This document shows positions 40,991 through 48,227 of a DNA stretch of 48,227 bases, piece by piece; position 1 is the stretch's first letter, and every line of letters starts with the position of its first letter. Under the pieces are notes generated by a model. The model saw nothing but the letters and a program-made list of their open reading frames with translations, did no database searches and was not told where the DNA came from. The translations under genes and the position numbers were made by a program. Origin of the DNA: an uncultured Woeseiaceae bacterium (lineage in GTDB: Bacteria; Pseudomonadota; Gammaproteobacteria; Steroidobacterales; Woeseiaceae); NCBI GenBank assembly GCA_947259985.1, contig CAMYOJ010000014.1:1-48227 (forward strand), read 5' to 3'.

Positions 40991-41575
40991 ATGAGCAGTG
41001 ACGGGAAGGAAAAAGAGATGATCTGTGCACTGACAGCCGACGAATATGACGCGCTGCAAAAAGGGCTCCGGCAACTGCCGGACACGATGCCGCCGCGTGC
41101 CGTGTGGCAGCGAATTCGCGAGCAGGCGGAGGCCGAAGGCCTCATGCACACACCGCGCATGCAGCGTCGCTCGACCTGGTTCGCGGGTGCCGGCCTCGCG
41201 GCGGCCGCCGTGCTCGCTGCAGTGATGCTTCCCGGATTGATCAACCCGCCGGGCGAAAAGTTTCCCGTGGTGCCAAACAATACGAGCGACACACCCGTGG
41301 CGCAGCTGACGGCATTGCAGACGCTCATGGTCGAATCGCGTCAGATCGAGAGTGACCTCAGGGCATTGCCCAATGAACCGCGCGTCATGCGCGCCGGCAC
41401 GGTCGCCACGATTTCCGATCTCGAGGACCGCATCGCGGCCATCGATTACCAGTTGAACGATCCTGAGGTGCGTATGACGCCTGAGGACAAAGAGCTTTTC
41501 TGGCGCGAGCGCGTCAGGTTGATGAAATTGCTGCTGCAGTTGCGTTATGCGCAGGCGCAACGGGCAGCCTTTTAG
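40991..41575 (+). CDS. Single-pass membrane protein, putative anti-sigma factor
   Basis: A 194-residue protein with a cytoplasmic N-terminal part (1-62, helical, charged), one hydrophobic helix at about 64-84 (FAGAGLAAAAVLAAVMLPGL), and an outer part with a helical C-terminus (LEDRIAAIDYQL, KELFWRERVRLMKLLLQLRYAQA). I recognise no HxxxCxxC zinc motif and no named domain. It lies one base after the sigma gene, and the topology fits a transmembrane anti-sigma factor. That role is inferred from position and topology, not from a family match. Confidence 0.6.
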   Translation: MSSDGKEKEMICALTADEYDALQKGLRQLPDTMPPRAVWQRIREQAEAEGLMHTPRMQRRSTWFAGAGLAAAAVLAAVMLPGLINPPGEKFPVVPNNTSDTPVAQLTALQTLMVESRQIESDLRALPNEPRVMRAGTVATISDLEDRIAAIDYQLNDPEVRMTPEDKELFWRERVRLMKLLLQLRYAQAQRAAF

Positions 41576-41592
41576 ACCAGGAGTTGTACCAG

Positions 41593-42603
41593 ATGAAGAT
41601 GTGGAAAGTTGTATTGCCTGTTGCAGCAGTGTTGTTGCTGGCTGGCCAGGCGCTTGCGCAAACGGAAAAAGAGGATCGCTTGCGTGAAGCCGAGGTCAGG
41701 GAAGTAGAGATGGAACGCAAGATGGCCGAGGCCGAAAGGCAGATGGCCGAGGCCGCACGACAGATCGCCGAGATCACGCGCGAGCGTTTGCCGCGCATGG
41801 CCCAAGTCGAGCGTCGTTTCGAGCTTTCCGACAAACCGCGCCTGGGTGTCACGATCGACAGTGATAGCGGGACCGGCCCGGTCGAGGGCGTGTCGATTTT
41901 GGGCGTGTCGCCCGGCAGCGCCGCAAGTGATGCGGGCTTGCGTCCCGGCGACATCATCACGGCTGTCAACGACGAGTCGCTGAGTGCGGAAAGCTGCGAA
42001 GCGGCTAACATGCGCCTGCTCGACTTCATGAGAGGTGTCGAGGAAGGTGATGTGCTTAAGGTCGAGTACCTGCGGGATGGCAAAGTGGGTTCCGTCGAGA
42101 TTGAACCACGAGTGATCGATAGTAAGTTTTTCGCATGGTCGGGGCCTGAAGGGGGCTACGAGGTTCACATGCCGAAAATGCACGTCTCGCCCGAAACTGT
42201 CGAGAAGTTCAAGATGGAGTTCGCGTTCCCGTGGGCGGGTAGCGCATGGGGCGAGCTGGAACTCATCGAACTAAACGAGGGCCTCGGACGTTACTTCGGC
42301 ACGGACACGGGCCTGCTGGTTGTCAATGCACCCGAATCGGATGCCTTTGAATTGCAGGACGGCGATGTCATCCAGAGTATTGACGGGCGCGAACCCAGGG
42401 ATGTGCGCCACGCGATGCGTATCCTGAGTTCCTACCAGTCCGGCGAAGGACTCAAACTCGGTATCATGCGCGACAAGAAGAAGCGAACGCTGGATATAGA
42501 GATTCCGGCGGATTACCGTGGCAGGCGCCTCGAGGAAAAGCTCAAGGTGAGTCCCGTCGTCGCCCCGCTGCCGCCCGTAGCGCCGGTGAGCGATAGGACC
42601 TGA
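41593..42603 (+). CDS. Exported protein with coiled coil and two PDZ domains
   Basis: A 336-residue protein with a signal peptide (MKMWKVVLPVAAVLLLAGQALAQ, cleavage near 23). A heptad-rich coiled coil at about 25-70 repeats MAEAERQMAEAARQIAEI. Two PDZ-like domains follow, one at about 75-165 (PRLGVTI, GSAASDAGLRPGDIITAVND) and one at about 230-315 (GLLVVNAPESDAFELQDGDVIQSIDG). There is no trypsin-like protease domain, so it is not DegP/DegS. ATG 41593 has AGGAG nine bases upstream; a TTG at 41584 overlaps that site. It completes the sigma/membrane-protein operon and may sense misfolded envelope proteins or tether a protease. Confidence 0.8.
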   Translation: MKMWKVVLPVAAVLLLAGQALAQTEKEDRLREAEVREVEMERKMAEAERQMAEAARQIAEITRERLPRMAQVERRFELSDKPRLGVTIDSDSGTGPVEGVSILGVSPGSAASDAGLRPGDIITAVNDESLSAESCEAANMRLLDFMRGVEEGDVLKVEYLRDGKVGSVEIEPRVIDSKFFAWSGPEGGYEVHMPKMHVSPETVEKFKMEFAFPWAGSAWGELELIELNEGLGRYFGTDTGLLVVNAPESDAFELQDGDVIQSIDGREPRDVRHAMRILSSYQSGEGLKLGIMRDKKKRTLDIEIPADYRGRRLEEKLKVSPVVAPLPPVAPVSDRT

Positions 42604-42647
42604 TTATAGCGGCTCACGGGCCGAGCAATTTGCGACCGAAACAACCC

Positions 42648-42679
42648 GGGCGCGCATGGCTTTGCTACCATGCGCGCCC
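42648..42679. promoter_or_regulatory. 12-bp palindrome and -10 box directly before queA
   Basis: GGGCGCGCATGG (42648-42659) and CCATGCGCGCCC (42668-42679) flank an 8-nt centre and end one base before the queA ATG. An extended -10, TGC plus TACCAT (42663-42671), lies across the second arm and would start transcription at about 42678. No Shine-Dalgarno sequence is visible. Confidence 0.6.
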
Positions 42680-44836
<2,157 letters not shown>

Positions 44837-44862
44837 ACCGCGCTCATTTTCAGGGACATCCA

Positions 44863-45186
44863 ATGGACTTCTTTATTCAAAACGCCTACGCACAAGGCGC
44901 GCAACAAGGCGATTCGACCAGTTTCATCATCATGATGGTGCTGATGTTCGCTGCTTTTTACTTCCTCCTGATCAGGCCACAGCAAAAGAAACAGAAAGCG
45001 CACACCGAACTCGTTTCGGGGCTGCAGGTGGGTGACGAGGTGCTCACCGCCGGTGGCATCCTCGGCAAGATCACGGGAGTCAGCGAGCACTACGCCGTTG
45101 TCAAGATCAGCGATAACACCGAAATCAAGGTTCAGAAGGCCAGCGTGTCGATGGTCGTACCGAAAGGTACGTACGACGAAGCCTGA
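44863..45186 (+). CDS. yajC: Preprotein translocase subunit YajC
   Basis: A 107-residue inner-membrane protein with one helix (FIIMMVLMFAAFYFLLIRPQQKK, about 21-43) and a small cytoplasmic domain with the family motif GDEVLTAGGILGKI. It forms part of the SecDF-YajC complex that assists Sec-dependent export. It begins 27 bp after tgt and is followed by secD at 15 bp. Confidence 0.97.
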   Translation: MDFFIQNAYAQGAQQGDSTSFIIMMVLMFAAFYFLLIRPQQKKQKAHTELVSGLQVGDEVLTAGGILGKITGVSEHYAVVKISDNTEIKVQKASVSMVVPKGTYDEA

Positions 45187-45201
45187 TACGGCGAAAAAAC
45201 A

Positions 45202-47013
45202 ATGAACAGATACCCATCGTGGCTCAACGCGCTTGTGCTCGTCATTCTTATGGCCGGGTGCTTGCTGGCGCTGCCCAATATCTACGGCAGCGTCGACGCC
45301 GTGCAGATCGCCGATAACGACGGCACCGATCTCGGAGAGGACCGCCTCGAGGAGTTTGTGCGCGTCGTTGAGAGTGCCGGCGTAACGCCGGAAGCGGCTT
45401 ACCTGCAGGATGGCCGTGTCGTCATCCGCTTCGATTCGGTCGAAGACCAGGAGAAGGCCGGCGAGCGTCTGCGCGGCCAGTATTCGCGAGAAGCAAACGT
45501 AGCGATGACCCTGACGCCGAAACTGCCAGAGTGGGTGCGCGACCTGGGCCTGAGCCCGATGAGCCTGGGACTCGATCTCAGGGGCGGCGTATACGTGTTG
45601 CTCGAGGTGGACATGGCGACGGCGATCGACAGCCGCATGGCCCTCTACCAGCAGGACTTCGACGACCGCCTGCGCGAGGCGCGTATCCGCCACCGCGTGG
45701 ACCTCAGCGGGCAGCTGATCACGATCCGCCTGACGGCTGCCGAGGACATGCAGGCCGCCCGTGAGATCATCGAGAGTGCCGACTCCGACGTGCTGGTCGC
45801 AGACGGCGCCGATGGCAAGTCACTGACCGTACGCATGACGCAGACGCAGATCCAGGATCGTCAGAACTTTGCCATTGAACAGAACCTGACGACGCTCAGG
45901 AATCGCGTCAACCAGCTCGGCGTTGCCGAGCCGCTCGTGCAGCGCCAGGGTGTCGACCGCATTGTCGTGCAGCTACCGGGTGTGCAGGATCCAAATCAGC
46001 TCAACAAGATCCTGACAGCGACCGCGACGCTGGAATTTCGACTTGTCGACCAGTCCGGTGACGAGCCAGGTTCGCGGCGCTACCCGGGCCGCGGCAACGA
46101 GTCACCGCAGGTGCTCAAACGCCAGGTCATCGCATCCGGCGACCAGATTATCGACGCGAAGGCGGGCTTCAGTGAAGGCCAGCCTGCGGTTTTTATCACG
46201 CTTGATTCGGCCGGCGGCGAACGCATGCTGAAGACGACAATGGAAAACCTCAACAAGCCGATGTCGTCGGTGTTCATCGAGACGCGGCGCGAGACGGTCG
46301 TGCGCAATGGCGTGGAGGAGCAGCGCACGATAAAGCTGGAGGAGATCATCAACACGGCGACGATACGCGGCGTGTTCAAAAACAGCTTCCAGATTACGGG
46401 CCTGACGCCAATGGAAGCACGCGATCTCGCGCTGCTGCTGCGCGCCGGTGCATTGGCAGCGCCCGTGTACAAGATCGACGAGCGCACCATCGGGCCGAGC
46501 CTCGGGCAGGACAACATTGATCGCGGCTTCAACGCGATCAAGATCGGCTTCCTGGCCGTTATCGTATTCATGGTGATTTACTACCGCGCGTTCGGTCTCA
46601 TCGCCAATGTTGCGCTGCTGTCCAACCTCGTCTTCATTGTCGCGATGCTGTCGTTCCTGCAGGCCTCGCTGACCTTGCCGGGCATAGCCGGTATCGTATT
46701 GACAGTGGGTATGGCCGTAGACGCCAACGTACTCATATTCGAACGAATACGAGAGGAACTCGCGGCAGGTGCGTCGCCCCAGGCGGCGATCAACTCGGGC
46801 TACGAGAAAGCGCTGTCGTCGATCACGGATGCCAATATCACAACGTTGATTGCCGCAGTGGTTCTGTTCGGCGTCGGGACCGGGCCGATCAAAGGCTTCG
46901 CCATTACGCTGATGCTCGGCATCATTACCTCGATGTTTACCGCGATCGTTGGCACGCGCACGATCGTCAATCTCTCGTTCGGCGGGCGCAAGCTGCAGTC
47001 GTTGCCGATTTAG
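45202..47013 (+). CDS. secD: Protein translocase subunit SecD
   Basis: A 603-residue membrane protein that uses the proton gradient to pull exported proteins through SecYEG. A first helix at about 8-28 is followed by a large periplasmic domain (P1), with the motif LGLDLRGGVYVLLEVDM near 112-128. The C-terminal helices begin at about 447, with IAGIVLTVGMAVDANVLIFERIREEL carrying the conserved Asp of the RND-like helices. Length fits (E. coli 615). It starts 15 bp after yajC and ends 11 bp before secF. Confidence 0.97.
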   Translation: MNRYPSWLNALVLVILMAGCLLALPNIYGSVDAVQIADNDGTDLGEDRLEEFVRVVESAGVTPEAAYLQDGRVVIRFDSVEDQEKAGERLRGQYSREANVAMTLTPKLPEWVRDLGLSPMSLGLDLRGGVYVLLEVDMATAIDSRMALYQQDFDDRLREARIRHRVDLSGQLITIRLTAAEDMQAAREIIESADSDVLVADGADGKSLTVRMTQTQIQDRQNFAIEQNLTTLRNRVNQLGVAEPLVQRQGVDRIVVQLPGVQDPNQLNKILTATATLEFRLVDQSGDEPGSRRYPGRGNESPQVLKRQVIASGDQIIDAKAGFSEGQPAVFITLDSAGGERMLKTTMENLNKPMSSVFIETRRETVVRNGVEEQRTIKLEEIINTATIRGVFKNSFQITGLTPMEARDLALLLRAGALAAPVYKIDERTIGPSLGQDNIDRGFNAIKIGFLAVIVFMVIYYRAFGLIANVALLSNLVFIVAMLSFLQASLTLPGIAGIVLTVGMAVDANVLIFERIREELAAGASPQAAINSGYEKALSSITDANITTLIAAVVLFGVGTGPIKGFAITLMLGIITSMFTAIVGTRTIVNLSFGGRKLQSLPI

Positions 47014-47024
47014 GAACTCGACTT

Positions 47025-47966
47025 ATGAAACTCATCAGGGACAAGACCAATATCGATTTCCTCAGCGCGAAGCGTCGCAGGATTGCAATCAGCGTATCCG
47101 TCCTGCTCGTCATCGTGTCGCTCGCATCTCTCGCGACACGCGGCCTCGAGTTCGGTATTGACTTCACGGGCGGCATTCTGCTCGAAGTCGGCTACCCCCA
47201 GGCGGCAGACCTCGAAGAGATTCGCGGCAACCTGAGTGCTGCCGGTTTCGACGATGCCCAGGTGCAGCAGTTCGGCCGGGAGACCGATGTACTCGTGCGT
47301 CTGCCGCCGCAACCTGGCAATGAGGCCAGCGAGGTGCGTACCGAGCTGCAGCAGGTGTTGCAGTCGGGCGGCGATCCGATTGAGCTCAGGCGCGTCGAAT
47401 TTGTCAGCGCGCAGGTCGGCAGTGAGCTGGCGGAACGTGGCGCGCTGGCGATGGTCATCGCGCTGCTCATGATCTTCGTGTACGTCATGATTCGCTTCCA
47501 GTGGAAGTTTTCGGCAGGCGCGGTTGCTGCGCTTGCGCACGATGCGATCGTGACGGTCGGCTTCTTCTCGGTCTTCGGCCTGCCGTTCGACCTGACCGTC
47601 GTCGCCGCCGTTCTCGCCGTGATCGGTTACTCGCTTAATGACACCGTGGTCGCTTTTGACCGTATTCGCGAGAACTTCTTCGGTCTGCGGGGCATGTCCG
47701 CGGAAGAGGCGATGAACATCTCGATCAATGAAATGCTCGCGCGCACCTTGATTACGGGTCTTACGACCTTGCTGGTGCTGGTTGCGCTGCTGGTGCTGGG
47801 TGGCGAGTCTATCGCGCCGTTCTCGATCGCGCTGATCGTCGGCATCATCATCGGTACCTACTCGTCGATCTACACGGCGAGTGCGACGGCACTGGCGCTG
47901 GATGTGAATGCCCAGGATTTGATCGAGCCGATCAAGGATCCGTCTCTCATCGACGATCTGCCCTGA
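47025..47966 (+). CDS. secF: Protein translocase subunit SecF
   Basis: A 313-residue partner of SecD, with a first helix at about 21-39 (IAISVSVLLVIVSLASLAT), the motif GLEFGIDFTGGILLEVGY, a periplasmic domain, and five further helices including VIGYSLNDTVVAFDRIREN with the conserved Asp and Arg. AGGAA precedes the ATG. Length is normal (E. coli 323). It is the last gene of the yajC-secD-secF run. Confidence 0.97.
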   Translation: MKLIRDKTNIDFLSAKRRRIAISVSVLLVIVSLASLATRGLEFGIDFTGGILLEVGYPQAADLEEIRGNLSAAGFDDAQVQQFGRETDVLVRLPPQPGNEASEVRTELQQVLQSGGDPIELRRVEFVSAQVGSELAERGALAMVIALLMIFVYVMIRFQWKFSAGAVAALAHDAIVTVGFFSVFGLPFDLTVVAAVLAVIGYSLNDTVVAFDRIRENFFGLRGMSAEEAMNISINEMLARTLITGLTTLLVLVALLVLGGESIAPFSIALIVGIIIGTYSSIYTASATALALDVNAQDLIEPIKDPSLIDDLP

Positions 47967-48227
47967 AACAACCACTCCCGGTCACCACCAATTTGAAATG
48001 TCACACGCGGCGATCGCGCCGGGTGCGCCATCCACAGGCGAACGGGCGGCATGTTTACCGGCGGACTGTCTCGCTGCGCTCGCTTTATGTCTCGCCGGCA
48101 AACATCCCGCCCGCCCGCTTACGGCCAATGACAAGGCCCGCGGGCGGCGAGCGTGGAGATGTCACACCAAGCGAGTTATCGAAGATTGTCCGAGCGACTG
48201 GGACATCTCCGCGATCGCCGCGTGTGA
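47967..48227. repeat. Gene-free segment of nested inverted repeats after secF
   Basis: No plausible gene is seen. TCACACGCGGCGATCGCG (48001-48018) is perfectly inverted at 48210-48227, the last base of the window. Inside, 48043-48063 and 48093-48113 form a 21-bp inverted repeat with two mismatches around a 29-nt loop; GGAGATGTC (48155-48163) is inverted at 48202-48210; and GCCCGCGGGC (48136-48145) is a palindrome. The segment would fold into a branched structure and may be a dispersed intergenic repeat that continues past the edge. It could also end secF transcription. Confidence 0.85.

Overview
This 48.2-kb window is GC-rich (roughly 60% by eye), densely packed chromosomal DNA that reads as core and metabolic genome of a heterotrophic gammaproteobacterium. 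The queA-tgt-yajC-secD-secF order, the 1607-residue NAD-glutamate dehydrogenase, the moa cluster, ZapE, XerD and a one-gene ETF-ubiquinone oxidoreductase support this. A marine Woeseiaceae-like or related lineage is possible, but nothing here fixes the genus. I see no prophage, transposase gene, CRISPR array or rRNA. There is one tRNA, and no stretch over 300 bases lacks a gene.

Layout: (1) 1-5323, an IclR regulator and a polyamine operon (puuD-puuA-spuC-speB) that takes agmatine to putrescine and on by gamma-glutamylation and/or transamination. (2) 5330-9015, reverse strand, a TetR regulator and a 972-residue protein joining two receiver-like domains, one membrane helix, a periplasmic helical/coiled-coil region and a TonB C-terminal domain. 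(3) 9174-12891, divergent thrS and glnS around a near-perfect palindrome that looks like a mirrored promoter. (4) 12888-16781, reverse strand, two acyl-CoA dehydrogenases, a queuosine-precursor transporter and an S-adenosylmethionine hydrolase in one tight operon. (5) 16881-19686, molybdopterin cofactor genes moaA-moaC-mobA-moaD-moaE. (6) 19770-24751, MaoC-like protein, nitrilase, AlkK-like acyl-CoA ligase, an SDR lacking its catalytic residues, and TesB thioesterase. (7) 24849-32969, gpmA, NAD-GDH, kynA, a MarR regulator and zapE. (8) 33087-37622, ETF-QO, a palindromic repeat, an SDR and a thiolase forming the end of a beta-oxidation-type pathway, and PlsC. (9) 37850-42603, XerD, a DsbC-like isomerase, a Nudix hydrolase beside tRNA-Leu(CAA), and a sigma factor/single-pass membrane protein/PDZ protein operon. 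(10) 42680-47966, queA-tgt and yajC-secD-secF. (11) 47967-48227, a gene-free segment made almost wholly of nested inverted repeats, cut by the window edge.

Much of the window serves acyl-CoA and amino-acid/amine oxidation: acyl-CoA ligase, two ACADs, MaoC, SDR, thiolase, thioesterase, and ETF-QO to pass electrons to quinone; also GDH, KynA and the polyamine operon. The tRNA queuosine pathway appears twice, as a precursor transporter (13.7-14.4 kb) and as queA-tgt (42.7-44.8 kb).

The most unusual items are the receiver-TonB fusion, the SDR pseudoenzyme inside an acyl-CoA operon, the mirrored thrS/glnS promoter palindrome, several genes whose -10 box lies about 7 nt before the start codon (possible leaderless mRNAs), a 17-bp tandem duplication filling the tRNA-Leu to Nudix gap, and the 227-bp element with 18-bp inverted ends at the right edge. 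Identifications come from reading motifs; no database search was run.
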